From Knufia peltigerae (taxonomy: Eukaryota > Ascomycota > Eurotiomycetes > Chaetothyriales > Trichomeriaceae): 64,000 nucleotides of DNA. Below are positions 1 to 13,298 of this stretch, in pieces (positions within the stretch are counted from its first letter, which is position 1; each line of letters starts with the position of its first letter). Under the pieces are notes generated by a model. The model was not told where the DNA came from and did no database searches. It worked only from the letters and a program-made list of their open reading frames with translations. The DNA lies in assembly GCA_030247855.1 (NCBI GenBank), contig JAPDRN010000023.1, positions 294,331-358,330 of the forward strand, given 5' to 3'. A program made the position numbers and the translations under genes.

Positions 1-3000
1 CCACCAAAGGTAGATCGGAAAAGGGAAAAGGGGTGGTGGTGGTGTCTTCGTCAGTTCTGTGCTGCTCTGGTACGATTCCATTGCATTGTGCGCAGGTCAC
101 AACGATCTCGTTCTCATGTGAGACAGCCGGAGTGGTGAGTAGAGGCGAGACGCACGAACACGTCGAGACACTTGGTCCGCAGGCGAAGTAACGCATACTG
201 ATGACGCTCTGTTATGTATGATATTTTTACGATCTTGATATCTAAGATTGGTGCAAGGAGCGAGGATGGAAAGTGTTGTTTTGACAAGAAATCTTTCAAA
301 CTGTTTCAATTGATTGTTATTGTTGTCAGTCATTCATCAGTATGTTTGAATATGGAAGCGGTTCACAACGGCCCCTTTCACCGCCCTGGCAGTGGTCGTG
401 TTTGATTCACAAAGGTGTGGCGAGGTAAACGCGTTCTAGCGAAACCGGTAAACGCGGCCTCAATCCTGACAAAGTTGTCATGTTCACAACATATTATCAG
501 GATCATCATTGCGAAAGATTTTAAAGGAGTCAAGGAGAAGGCTGAATTACTGAGTACAGCAGACAGGGTTAAGCATTCTCTCAGATCCTAGAAGCATATA
601 AAGAACGATATCCAGAGGTGTATGCATATCATCTGCGCCATCTGATGCAGAGTAACACACTCAGAACTGTCAAGATAGTCCGAGCCACAGGTCCAAGACT
701 CGGCCATCTCATACCTCCGCAAGATTTCCAACAGAGCTCACAGTGCAAGGGCCAGCCATACGAGAGCGTCAACCTCTACCGGAGTTGCGCTTCTTTGATC
801 TGGATGCCGATACCAGATCGATGATTCACGACGAATGCAGAGGAGAAAGGAACATTCATGATGAACCTACCTACAGCCGAAACGATCAAGATCAACCGAG
901 CCAGGCACGCAAGGCCCTGTTGTTGACATGCCGTCAAAGGGATTCCGACCTCATCCACAAATTTCATCGCACGACGACCATGTGCCTGGATAGGAACAAA
1001 GGCGATGTCTTCGAAGCGCATGTACGGCCGCGGCTTTTCTCCTTTACTCTTTTGAGCACACATCCTTAGATGTTGAGCAAGGTCCAACGATGCAGTCATG
1101 TAAGTATCGTATCCTCAGTGGTTCGTTGTGTATATGCTTCTCGGTGGCAGCTCCCAATGTGTCTACATATGATATACTAATGGCGCTGTGCCCAGGATAC
1201 CACAGCCAACACGGCTGATAAGCACATGTTGATCCCCGAGCTGCTTAGGCGCGGCACCGTTGTTGGTTTTGGCATCCGCCTATTAGGGTACGTCGACTTT
1301 AACGGCGCCGAACTCCTCCTTGGTCTCATCCCGGCTGCGCTTTTCGATACACTCAAGGAACTTGACATACGAGCGACCTACTGCAACTTGGGCCCTACAG
1401 CCGAAGGTCAGCAAAAGCTGTTCGTGTCGGATGTGATGAACTTCCGATATGCTCTGATTTGGCAGGAGGTAGCCGTATACAATGTCGACATCAAAGACAT
1501 TAGAAAATAGCCAAACAGACTTAGTAGCGCCGGTCACAACACGAGGAAGATGGGATCGAATAATCGAGCTCTTGATGGACAACACGGGAAAGGACCTTGA
1601 GGCCCGAGGATGGGACCTCACCAAACACATCAAGCTGGCAACGCCGTCCGACGTGACGGATGGTTACCGTGAAGGGACCCTCGATTACGCTCCGTAAACC
1701 CAAGAATGCCGCCATTCCCAGCAGGCAGACCCATTCCGCGAAGGCCAGTGCAGAGCCATTAACCAGCGGCTCTCGATGACTGTTGAGGTCCTCTGAGGAA
1801 GAAACGGGAGCGACAACGACGAGATCCTGAGATAGACAAGGTGAGAGATTTCAAGGGTTTTGAGTGGATGGCGTATTGAGCATTATTGTTTCGCATTGGA
1901 CGTGAACCCTCGTAGCATGAAGTGTGTTCAGGTGCGAGTATTTCGGTGCGGGTGCTTCTTCGAGGGCAAGTACGGTATGCCACCACACAACATCGTCACG
2001 GGTCTCTACAAGTGAGGGCTGTGTACATAAAGACATGCAATAACAAGACAGACTACTGAACGCTCAGTACTGCATACACGATGTTTACTCATGGAGCACT
2101 AGATAGGTAGGTAAATAGATCTCGAGGCTGAAACGTCTTCAAGGCACGGAGTGGAAAGGTTGGTCTGGATCTCGCTTCGGAACAATGGTCTTGAAACCGC
2201 CAGATGGTCTCAAGTTGCTACTGATTCGTCCCTGTGTAGATGGGAAAAGATGTTGAGGCTCTGCGACGTCAATTTGTAGATCTGAAAAGGGCCCAAGTTT
2301 GACGTGTAGGGGGAATCTTGAAACGGGGGGTTTTTAACAAGGAATGTGCTTCGACGGTGCGACGCACGGGGGAAACGTGTGCGAGTACGGAGTACATATG
2401 TAGGGTTAATTTTTTTAGTGCATTCATTAGGTGACGGTAAGGGCCCAGAGCCGCATGTCGCGGCCCCTAAAGTTCTGTACATAGCTAGGTACGAGCCTCA
2501 GGTAGCAAGCCCCCCGGTACCGAAGTGCTCCACCGGGGGTTATTTATTGTTTTGTTGGAGCCGACCAGACCGAGACATCATGACGTGAGAGGCTTTCGTA
2601 ATGGAACTCTGGGGGTCTTTTTGCAAATCAGGTCCATCCGTTCAGCAGGGGGGAAGGTAGTGCAATGTATGTATGTACAATACGAGTATCCGTACTCGGT
2701 AAACAAAGATCAAAATTCATGATACGAGACCCTGTTTGAAAACAAAGGAAAGAAAGAATCACAGAGCTCGCATGGCTTGATGAACTGGTTATTGTACAGG
2801 TACAATGTGATCTTGTGTGTTATTAACGAGACCGATACAGGGTACAGTAGATGCCTAATTAGATACATTTGCTGTTGTATTGTACATCTAGTAAAACCTC
2901 AGATCTCAGAATTAATGAGCACTTTGAACGACCATTTTACTACCTTACCTTACTGAGTCGGTAGAGCAGTCTGCCTTGCGAAAAGCAGTTCTGATATTTT

Positions 3001-4588
3001 AATCAATGATGCGGGAATCAAGTGGGTACACATTCGCAACAGTCGGGTCCATGCCCCCGGAATTTCTGGAGTGAGAGATCTGTTTGTGATTGACATGATT
3101 GACGATGCCAGGACTACGGAGTACGCAGGATTGACAAGTAGCTCGCTCGTCTCGTCAGATGCTAGCGGTGTCTGCGTGTCTGTGAGTACTTGTACTCGTG
3201 GCATACGGAGTAGCTTGGCCTTGTTTGTGTCCCTGGCTCTTGGAAATGGGGAGTGACAGCCCTATCATACAGTAGAGTCATGACATTATTGTAGCCCCCT
3301 GTGCTGGGCATTGGAAGGCCGTGTCTAGGGAGAGAGGGGAAGGGAGGATATGAGAGAGAGAGAGAGGTTTTGATGAAAGGAACTGTTGTATTACTGTAAC
3401 AGTTGTTGTCTGCGATCTCTCGGATTGAGCCTTTTCCGCCATCGTTACCGCAGGCCAGAATTTCACAATTTGCAAATTCTGAGGGAACCTTGGATCTTGG
3501 ACTTGGGGGATGTTGTGTGTGTGTGGTCAGTGTTTTGGAAAGCAATTTGCGAGACCTCGTGCTGCGCCTCAATGTTACCGCCGCGCGTCAAGAGATTTTG
3601 TTGGTACGGAGGAGCAGATGAAAAAGCTCGGTGGATCTCGCATCGTTTTCCGTGGCTCTTTGTTGGTCTTGACCCGAAGCAGAATAGCGGGCGGCCATCT
3701 GCCACTGCACAGTTACATACAGTACAGCCAGAGAGAGGATAGTACTGTGCTGTAGGGGTGAAGAATCTGCCCTCCCTCCCAACTCCTTGTTCCTGTACCT
3801 GCGCCTATTCCTTCTCCTAGCCTAATAACTCGGAGTCAGCCTCCTACTATCCATTGAATTGCCTCCCCTTCTGGGTCGCTTCTTCATCCAACCAATGCCC
3901 ACTCCCTCCCAAATTCATCCAATCCTTCCCGACAAAGCCAGGCGAGACACCCTCCCAAGACTCCAAGCTTAGACACAACCCTTCCCACCCGTGTCCACTC
4001 GCACCAAGCTCGATCCTCCCCCCGGCCTGCGACTACGAAGACAACCCTGCCCAGCCCGTATTTCCTCTTCGAAACTTGCATCTCTTCCTGTTCCAGCCCC
4101 GTCACCACTCTGAGGCACGCACTCGCTTCTGCCATCCACCGACCGACCAACTCGATCAAATCTCCCTCACATTCGCTATTCCGTCTTGTCCTTGTTCTCT
4201 TCACTTGCACACAGACTTCACGCTCCTCGTGAACGACAACGACAACACGCCCTTTGTTCAGCATCGACCCTAGACACCATCGTTTGGAGCAAAATCTCCT
4301 GTTTCCAGCATTTGCCGCTCGCTGCCAAAACCCGGTTTTCCCACTCATCCCGCCAACCTCCTCAACCTCCTGTCCAAAATCAATGACACAATCGATCAAC
4401 ACCTGAGAATAACGTCCATTTCACTTTCCTACGAATCTACTCGGTTCAAGATAGACTTCCAACGTTAATCGATCCTCAGTACACAAAGACATCGCTATCG
4501 CCCTGGTTGGCGCAGATTTCCTTGTTGCTCGGCGGCCCCTGGATAAACACCACGCGTCGCTAGAAGCAAAGCAACACATCCTTTCAAG
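1..4588. other. Gene-poor 5' region and leader of the FLC gene
   Basis: No intact gene is recognisable here. The only hint of coding sequence is a short stretch near 1177-1697, described separately. The part between about 2080 and 3250 is rich in short words that recur between genes in this window (TACGGAGTA at 2386, 3115 and 3204; CTAGGTA-type words near 2100 and 2480). From about 3740 to 4588 the plus strand becomes strongly pyrimidine-rich (CCTCC, CTTCC, CACTC runs), which is typical of promoters and 5' leaders of highly expressed fungal genes; this part most likely holds the promoter and untranslated leader of the membrane-protein gene starting at 4589. Open frames here, including 3854-4273, have low-complexity composition and match nothing I know. 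Confidence 0.6.
1177..1697 (+). pseudogene. Possible decayed coding remnant
   Basis: Two overlapping plus-strand frames carry protein-like sequence: 1226-1510 (94 codons, with alternating hydrophobic and charged segments around GFGIRLLGYVDF and DVMNFRYALIWQEV) and 1482-1697 (segment GRWDRIIELLMDNTGKDLEA). The second begins before the first ends and lies in another frame, as expected if a frameshift broke one gene. I do not recognise the family, see no good start, and cannot rule out chance open frames. It is listed only because the amino-acid composition is more protein-like than in the surrounding region. Confidence 0.2.
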
Positions 4589-6952
4589 ATGCGGCCGCAG
4601 ACATCCTTTCGTTTATTCCTCTCCTTACTCGCCGCCCTCTCATTCTCGAACCTCACCTTCGCCGAAAGAATAATAGAGTCCAACTCTCTCAATTCATGTA
4701 AGGCCGGTTCGAATTTCACAGCAACTCTTTTCAATGTCGCCTACACTCCTGGCAACGCCAGCGTTGCAATCAAGATCAATGGTGTATCGTCCATCTCAGG
4801 CAAAGTGACGGCTTTGTTGCAGATCAAAGCATATGGCTTTAACATCGTCAACGACACCATTGATCCATGCAAAGAAAACCTCTCTGGATTTTGCCCCCTG
4901 CAGACCGGTCAGAAAATCGACATTGAAACCAACATCGATGTCCCAGCCGATGTTTCGAAACAGGTTCCGGGCATTGCCTACACCGTTCCTGACCTTGATG
5001 GTGTCGTACGTGTCTATGTATACTCTCAAGATACCAATGAAGTCATCGCATGCATGGAAGCCGATCTCTCAAACAGAAAGACGGTCTACCAGCCAGCTGT
5101 TGGTTGGGCTACGGCTGTGATCGCGGGTCTCGGTCTCGTCGCTGCTGGTGTGACCTCTGGACTGGGAAATCCAAACACCGCTGCGCACGTTGCCGCTAAC
5201 GCCGTCTCCTTGTTTGGCTTCTTCCAAGCTCAAGCTATCATTGGCATGAGCTCCGTGACCATGCCACCCATTGTCCAGTCCTGGACCCAAAACTTCCAAT
5301 GGAGTATGGGTATCATTCGTGTGGGCTTCCTTCAGAACATCGCCACCTGGTACCAGAGAGCTACAGGCGGTACCCCCACGACCTACCTCTCCACCCTCAG
5401 CACAATCTCCGTTGAGGTTCAGAAGCGTGCTCTAAAGCGCTCCCTCCAGTCCATGACCGCAGCCATCGCGTATGCCTCTCGGGGTGCTCGCTATCTGGCC
5501 AAGCGAGCAGACGGCAAAGATGGTGCTGCTGTTGCAGACACCGTCGTCGTCCGTGGTATCGATAGAGTCGGATTCCGCGCGGGAATCGAGCAGACCAACA
5601 TCTTCATGACTGGTCTAATCTTTTTCGTCTTTATCCTCTTCATGACTGCTTTACTAGTTTCCTTGACCAAGGCCATCCTGGATGGTTGCGCCAAGGCTGG
5701 TTGGATGAAGTCTGACAAATTCCTCGAGTTCCGCAACGGCTGGAAGATCGTCATCAAGGGTATCTTGTTCCGTTTGGTAAGCCATCACACTTTTGCGTCT
5801 CTTGATATCTAAACTAACCCGAATTAGGTCTTGCTTGGTTTTGTCCAAATGTCCATTCTCTGTCTTTGGGAATTGGTCGAACGTGACTCGGCTGCCGAAG
5901 TTATCCTCGCTCTCATTGTGTTTCTCTCCATGGGCGCCGCTTTGGGATGGGCTTCTTTCAAGGTCATCCAGCTTGCGAAGAAATCAGTCACCATGCACAA
6001 GAACCCGGCCTACATCCTCTACTCCGACCCTCAAGCTCTCAACAAATGGGGTTTCCTTTACGTCCAATACCGTGCCACAGCTTACTACTTTGTCGTCGTT
6101 ATGCTGGGTTACATCCTGCTCAAGGCTGTTTTCATCGCCTTTGCACAAAAGTCACCGGTGACTCAAGCTATTGGACTCCTCATTGTCGAAGTCGTTTTTG
6201 TCATCGGTGTAGGTGTGGTCCGCCCATGGATGGACAAGAAGACCAACATCTTCAACATCACCATCGCCTCTGTTAACGCTCTCAACGCGGTTTTCCTTCT
6301 CGTGTTCTCGAATGCATTTGGTCAGCCGGCGATGGTGTCTGGCATTATGGGCGTTATTTTCGCCTTCTACAATGTCGTTTTCGCCGCCGTCCTGCTTGTA
6401 CTAGTGCTGATCTCATCAATTTACGCCATCGCTTCCAAGAACCCTGAGGTTAGGTACCAGCCAATGAGGGACGACAGAGGTAGCTTCATCAAGTCTCAAG
6501 CTGCTTTGACTACAGAGCTCGATGCTCTGGGCGCCACTGCCAGAGGTGAAAATGAGCCAAAGACGGGGTATAAGAGCTACGACGATGACGCATCATTCTC
6601 CAGCGAATCCTTGAAACATCAACCTGATGTCACGCAACGACCAATGTCGCAGAGCCGGAACGCGTATGGTCAGCAAGAAACACCAATGTACCCCAGTGAA
6701 AACAATGGCCGACGAGGACCACCACAGTCATACGAGCAGCGGCAAATGTACAACCAAGGCTATGGTCAGAGCGGCGATTATGGCTACCCCAGCAGACCGA
6801 CAACGGCACCAAACCAACAATACAACGACAGTATGAGCAACGTCAGCAGTGGGTACGCGCCACCGAGATCTGCAGGGGGATATGCTCCACAGCAAGCGTT
6901 CCGAACACAAAACAATGCCAGTCCGTGGCAGCGAGGCGCAGGCTACGATTGA
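4589..6952 (+). CDS. FLC/TRP-type membrane protein (flavin carrier family)
   Basis: Two exons, 4589-5776 and 5828-6952, with a 51-base phase-0 intron, give 770 residues. The protein begins with a signal peptide (about residues 1-25, hydrophobic core LFLSLLAALSF) and continues with an ML-like lumenal or extracellular domain with paired cysteines (about 30-165; CKAGSNF, DPCKENLSGFCP). About nine membrane segments follow between residues 170 and 640, as in the fungal TRP/FLC family. The C-terminal cytosolic tail of some 130 residues is rich in Q, Y, P and S. Known relatives are the yeast Flc1-3 proteins, linked to FAD import into the ER, calcium homeostasis and cell-wall integrity; fission yeast Pkd2 is related. 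The start is the first ATG before the signal peptide. I am confident of the family; whether it transports flavin or acts in calcium signalling cannot be read from sequence. Confidence 0.93.
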
Positions 6953-8330
6953 CAACACTCGGGCCAAGATGATCAAACCGCGGGTGGCTTCCCACGCCCA
7001 CCTAACCAGGACCATCAAGCACGAATGGAGATGAGCGAGAAATCCCTCAGCGGGTATTGGGATCGAGATTGGTGGACACACGAGTATGCCAAAGAGGCTG
7101 ATCGAACCGCCAGTCCATACCACCGACCCTAGCTTTCTTCTTGCGCATATTTTTTTCTCTCTGAAAATGTCCTGGCGTCGAGTGGCGATGTGTGTTGGAG
7201 GCATGGATTTTCAGTCTTAGAGGAACATGGAAGAATGCACGGACACGGCAGACAAAAGGACAAAGAAGGAGAAAAGAAAAAAAACGAATGGCAACCTTTA
7301 TGTGATGAGACATGAACCCAGAATCAGAAATCGAATTGTTTCTTGTTTTGTATATTTTACTACTTTTTTTACCTCCCTTTTTGGCCCTCGGCATCTCTTG
7401 CGCTTGTGTGTGTGTGTGTCTCGGTCGGCTCGGTGTCATTGTCATTGGGCTGACACGGGACGGGCATTTGTCAAGGGTGCACACAAATCATCAGGTCCAC
7501 AAACACCTACTTCCTGCTTGGTGAAGAGGATCCCCAGGGCCGTGAATTGGGGTCGGGTGAGGGAGGTGTTGTGATGGGGGAGTTGGTGTATTCATTCCCC
7601 CTTTGATACAGCAGTCCCTGGTAACAAACAACAAACGAGACGAGATTCCCTGTGGAAGTGGAAGGGAAAAGGGGGGGGGGGGAATGGGATTGTATTGAGG
7701 TTTATTAGACAAGACAAGTTGGCAAAAACAGCATTTACAGAGTACGAAAAGCACAAGTCCAGGTGTTGTTCTCCACGAGACGAGTGCCCGTTTTTCTTTT
7801 GGTTTTCTTCTCTTTTTTTCACTTCTTGTATCCCGTATGAACGTGGCCACGCATTGCCGTAGATTGTTCGTTGCTCTCGACGTGATGTACCCTCGGTAAG
7901 AATTCTTCTCGACGAGTTGAAAAGTGGGAGTGATGCTACGATACTCCGTACTTTCTCTCTTTCTGTACGAGGTAGGTAGATTACTACTTTTCCAAAGGAC
8001 AATCATGTTCCAAACTGGACGGGGCCTGATAGTTATGAGTAAGTGGTACCTTGGAGGTGTCGACGACGATCCAAAGCGGCCCCGCCCCCCCTTCCATCAT
8101 ACTCTCTCTGGACAAAACAAATCCTATCCTATGTCTTTGGCCCAAGTCCACAGCAAATGCCCATCCCATGCCCATATGTCCTTTGTCACTCTGTCGTATC
8201 AAGCTCACTCATCATTGTTGTTCATCATCATCATCATCATCATCTCTCGCTCTCTCTCTACTGTGTGTCCTTCGCACCACACGGGTCCCCGATATCCCTT
8301 CCTTCTGCTGGATCCCTGATACGTCATCGA
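6953..8330. other. Convergent 3' intergenic region
   Basis: This region separates the 3' end of the FLC-type gene from the 3' end of the Mit1-type gene, so it should hold two facing 3' untranslated regions and terminators rather than promoters. It contains a G12 homopolymer at 7671-7682, T-rich blocks near 7350-7380 and 7790-7820, one TACTCCGTA word at 7942 and a TCA microsatellite at 8222-8244. Open frames here are low-complexity and I see no gene. Confidence 0.6.
8222..8244. repeat. (TCA)n microsatellite
   Basis: Seven and a half TCA units lie just downstream of the Mit1-type stop codon, in the presumed 3' untranslated region. This is a simple repeat with no evident function. Confidence 0.9.
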
Positions 8331-11300
8331 TCATGCGGACCGGTTGTTCTGCAACGCGGACAAGACACGATACCTCAAGCTCTGTTCCTGCTCCTGTTGT
8401 TGCTCTCTGAGATCTTGGACCCGCTTTCGTTGCATGAGATCTCCCCTGATGGTCCTCAAGTACCGCGTGGCCTGCTCGATCAACTCGCGAGGTTCCGTGC
8501 TCTCCTTCAGAGTCTGCAGCAACGTCGCGACCTGCCGATTGTCGTTCAGGTGAGGGCACGTCCTGCCGTGCCCCAAGTGTGCGATCCCGCAAAGACCACA
8601 GTGCTCGACCCCCGCCACTTTGAGACGACACCAACCCATGGGGTGTTGTTCACCGCACGCAGAACACTGGTGCGAAGGTGGCATACTCTCACCCGGGCGA
8701 ACATCAAAATTCGCGTCTCCGTTGAAATGAGGGGCTTGTCCAAGAGGTACCCGGACTCGTTTGAAGGGCCGCGCTGTACCATCGAAAAATCACACACATC
8801 AGTATCGGCGTCTTTGGGGCGTAGAACTCGTCCTACCTTGGATGGAACGTCTGGGCCGACGATCGGACTCGTCGTCGACGCTCAAATCCTCATTTTCACC
8901 GTCCGACTCTTTTGGAGCTCGGTAATCGGGATCCTGAGATCGAGGCCTTCCTTTGTATTTGTCCTTGTTCACAACCGGCTCGGCCTGTTCACCGTCTCCG
9001 GGTCCGCCGTAGTCGACAGCCTATCAAACCATTAGCTTCGTGACATCAAAATGTTGTATAGAGTGAACAATATACTTGTCTCTTGCGCTTGCCTCTGCCC
9101 AGAGCTTCGGCGTTTCTGGCTTCCTCTTCGGCGAATATTCTCTCACGCTCTTGAAGAATCTTGTCCCAAATGCCGGGGTTGGGCGTACTTGTTCCTGTAT
9201 CGACAAGTTCTTCATCAAGTGCGGATTTATCGTTTGCCCAGACGCGTGCAAAGCTGAATTGGGATTCGGCAGATTTGCCTTCGCTTGTTTTGGTGTCTTC
9301 GATCTGGGATCGGTCAAGTAAACGGTCTACAGAGGCGGCATCGTAGATGATATCGTCAGTACCCGAATCATCATCAAACAGAGCCTGGGCACCATGTCGC
9401 AGAATCGATTCCAGATCCTCGCCGGCCTCATCTTCTTTGTCCATCCTCTCGATGAGAACATGGTCCAGAGCCATCTTCTTGCGTCCAATTTGCATGATTT
9501 TCTCTTCAACGCTGGCGCGAATCATAAGCTGGAAGACGAGAACCTTGCGCGTTTGCCCGATACGATGAGCCCGTGACAATGCTTGAATGTCTTGGTGCGG
9601 GTTGAAATCGGGATCGAGGATGATGACGGTATCTGCTGTGGCCAAGTTGATACCGACACCACCTGCTCTTGTTGAAAGCAGAAAGGCGAAATAGGGAGAG
9701 TCAGGAGCGTTGAACTCATCAATTCGCTTCTGCTTCTCAGCCGCCGAGATTTGCCCATCGAGTCGATGATGCTGCATCCCTAGGCCATCCAGAAAGTCTT
9801 CAATGACGTCCAGATTGTCGAGAAACTGACTGAACAGGAGAACCCGGTGGCCACGCTCTTGGAGCTTCGGAAGCATAATTGAGAGAAGTTGTAACTTGCC
9901 TGAAGCTGCCACCAGGTTCTGAAAAGCAACGGTACTGTCAACCTTTCTTTCTTCGATCTCCCGACTGTACACAAATGGATGGCAAAGGGTTTTTCTGAGT
10001 TGCATCAAAATGTTGTTCAGACTAGTGCGTTCCTTACGAGCAGCACCACCATCGCGGGCGAAGATAGACCTCATCAATTGCGGGTTTCTTGCTAAGATCG
10101 ACTTGTACACCTTCTTTTGCACACTCGACATGCTGACTGGCACAATTACTTGAGCCATTGGCGGGAGAAAGGTCAGCACTTGTGCCTTGGTACGCCGAAG
10201 GAAGAATTTCCGAAGCATTTCGTGTAGTTCTGGAACGTTCTCTTGGGTGAAATTTGAATATTTTGCCTCAAGCTCTGCCGCATTCATGCTCTTATCCAAG
10301 AACTGCAGCAAGTTGAATAGTTCTCGAGCATTATTCTGCAAGGGCGTGCCCGTAAGTAGGACCTTGAAAGGAAACCGAAACTTGGATAGGGCGTCGTAGA
10401 TCTGTGTTCGATCACTCTTCAAACGCTGTCCTTCGTCAACGACCAAAGCTTGCCACGGCACCCTCATGAGATTCTTTCTCACGGAGTCTTCGACGATGGA
10501 CTCATAAGAGGTCACCACAATGTGAGCTTTGATATCCTTAACTTCTGAACGCTGCCTCTTATGGGAAGGCTTCTTCTTCTCCTCTTCGTCCTTCTCTTTA
10601 TCTTTGGGAAACAATTCATACTCGGAAGTAAGTCTTCTGGCAGTCGAAGAGCCATAGTAGGTAACAATTCGGAGTGACGGAGCCCACTTTTTCACCTCCC
10701 TTCGCCAATTTGGAACAGTCGCATTAGGGACGACTACCAGGAAAGGCCAGGATTTGTGATCCTGGACCAAGGTCGCAAAAAAGGAGACCAGTTGGATTGT
10801 CTTACCTAGGCCCATCTCATCGGCCAGGATGGCATTCTGATTATTGTACCATTGGTACAAGAGCCAATTAAGACCTTCAAGCTGATATGCCATCAATTCA
10901 CCCCCACTCACAATCTTCGGTTGGCCCTTTCTGAGTAGAGCGTTTTCAAAACTCAAAGTTCGTATTTGGGTCAAATGCCGTCTGAGAGAGGATTGCCCAG
11001 GGATTGAGAGATGCAATTTAGCAACATAATCCTCATAGGCTTCTTTGAAATCGTTCCATCGTTCGGTATCTGCATAGGCCGGGGGCTTTTCCCATATCGC
11101 ATCTTCGTAGCCTAGACCTTTGTATTTGACAAAAGCCATGTCTACTTCTTTGACTCGTGCAAGGTCGATCTCTATAGTACTGTTCCTCACAACACTTGAG
11201 TAACGTACGTCAAAAACGACATCGACTCGGAACACCTCTTCTGGGATTGCATCGGACGTGGTCATCTTCGGAAGAACATTTTCTTGTTTTTTCATGAAAG

Positions 11301-13298
11301 CTGACCTCATAGAACTTGCAGCGATACCCCAGACCCAAGTTCCTTGCATCCAGGTAGTGCGGAAATACGACTGCGCTTTCCATTTCACAAGGTATTCCTT
11401 CTCCGTTTCTGGCATCTGGTCGACTGTAGTTCCTGCGACATATGCCTCCAGGTCAACCGGCCTCCACGCCACTAGAGCGTCAATCTGATGCTGATTCTCG
11501 ATGCAATCTTTGCAAGTCCACGATCTATGATAATGCTCGAATCGTCTTTGTGCGAGTTCGGTCTCATTAAGCATTTCATCATTGTCGTCGTCAAGAGAAT
11601 GTGCCGTTTTGCGTTCTGGAAGATGGTGCATGTGCCAGGGCCGATCGCATTGTGCACATCGAAACATGACATTATCGACATTGCCGACCATACTGGGCTC
11701 AACGATGGTGATCGGATCCTTTCCTCCATTTTCCTCTCTCTGAATCTGCTCTTGTCTGGTGGTCAGGCGATTTCTGAACGGCCTAGAACATGCACCTAGT
11801 TCGTTGCAGACAACACAGCGACCTTGATGAGGCGCCAAGCTGTCCTTCTCATGAGCAAGGCCTATGCAACGTCTGCACTGCAACACGAACAAGTCCTCAC
11901 CGACTTTCGTGACCAAATGATCACGACTTCCCCGAGGTCCTAGGCAAGACTTGTGGTAGGAGTTCGTGCACCCCTGACAGAACACTAACGGTCCCTTCGA
12001 AGGATCGTCACCGGTGTAATTACATGTATCGCAATCCTGACGATGTCGCTTTCTGAACGGATCATTTTCCGAGTGATGGGCAAAGTGCTCCTTTGTGGCG
12101 ATAACCTTGGGTGCTGTTTTCTCTTCTTCTAAACTGGAAATGTCATCCTCCTGACGCTCACGCATGCTCTGTCGAGGTTTGGCTCGGGTCCTCTCCGATC
12201 GACGTGTGCCGATCTCGCGCTCTGACGAGGAGGAAATGCTGATCTTGGTCCGACGCAGAGCCTGTGGGCGTCCTCTCGTGGGGTGCAGTGCAGAGCGTCG
12301 GAGTCTGTTACTGCGGCTCCTAGGTTGGTCCGAATCATCCTCAAGTTGCAGAAGTTCATGCTGGAAGTAATTCTTCTTCTTCTTCGAGGTGAGTCGCGCA
12401 GATCTTCGACCACGGGATTCGCGAGCATCTGACATTTCTTCGTCACCTGTCTCCGAGTCGTCGCTGACTTCTTGGTTAGAAACCTCGCTCTCACCAGCCT
12501 TGGAACGTTGTCTGGTAGGACGTGATAGCTCATCTTCACTGGAATTCGAGAAATCCATGGTTGTCCAGTCTATCGCTGACGATGCTGCTTGCCTTCTCGC
12601 CCTGCTCTTCCGTGATGTAGAGCGATTGCGTTGTTGAAAGTCTCGAAAGGCCCTGGAGCCGTTATTGAGACTACGCAATTTGCGTGACGAAAGCTGTGTG
12701 GGAGCCATAATCAGCAGTCGATCACATTGAAGGGTTGCTCGAATGAGCGAGTGAAGGAAGCTGTGATTTGAGGCGATGTGAGGAGGGAATGATCAAATTA
12801 TAAAAGAAGAAGGAAGAATGTGAAGTGAGGCGAGGGTATCAAGGCATAAGTGAGGTGACTTACAAGGTCTCTTTCACCGCTTTCTAATCTGACAACATAT
12901 TGATCATCCGTTCTCTGAGCAAGTATCTCCTTGACTGCAAAGTGACCTGGTAGATACTCATAGTCTTGCTTTTCTCGGTCAGACAATCTCGGTACGTCGA
13001 TGTAGAAGTTGTGTTGTAGTGATGGGACTAGTGCTGAGACGAGTCCATCGGCGTCCGATGTGGCCTCTGATTCCTCTTGAACATAGCCGTCGCTTGTCTG
13101 CGTATCAGGTTCACTATTGTGCTCTATATCACCACCGCTGGATGTAATGCTTGGGGCTGATATTGCCGACTCCCACGAGTCCTGCGAACCCTGCGAACTT
13201 GGAGCTGTCTCAATGGCACTCTTGTCTGTATGCTGAGACTTCTGAGGCGGTTTGCCCATCCAGGCAGAAATATCCACAGAGTTGTCCATAGCCTCCAT
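8331..13298 (-). CDS. mit1: Mit1/CHD-type chromatin remodeler with PHD finger
   Basis: Four exons read downward: 13298-12864, 12693-9076, 9020-8837 and 8773-8331 (introns of 170, 55 and 63 bases). All phases close, giving 1559 residues. Order of parts: an N-terminal acidic region with a small SH3/chromo-like motif (about 125-145, ESGERDL); a basic, serine-rich linker; a PHD-type finger (about 366-420); a second Cys/His cluster (about 438-543); chromodomain-like segments (about 576-700); a SNF2 ATPase with Walker A ADEMGLGKT (about 769) and DEGQ in place of DEAH (about 898); a helicase C-lobe ending near 1170; and a C-terminal double Cys cluster (CSACGEQHPMGWC, then CGLCGIAH). This layout is that of fission yeast Mit1, the ATPase of the SHREC silencing complex, and its fungal relatives. 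It should act in the nucleus to position nucleosomes in heterochromatin. The ATG at 12708 lies inside the first intron and is not the start; splicing joins GERDL to LSSRKLRS. Confidence 0.9.

Noticed and set aside
2946..3045. tRNA-like string (AGTCGGTAGAGCA, later TTTTAATCA and GCGGGAATCAAGT)
   Set aside because: The D-arm does not pair properly, there is no proper GGTTCGA-type B box, and no acceptor stem can be formed; at most a chance resemblance or a very old fragment.
8043..9035. 330-codon plus-strand frame
   Set aside because: It is the antisense of the last two exons of the Mit1-type gene, whose zinc-cluster sequence is clearly coding on the minus strand.
12696..12708. ATG at 12708 as the start of the chromatin remodeler
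   Set aside because: It lies inside the intron that joins the N-terminal exon; using it would drop 145 residues with a conserved motif.
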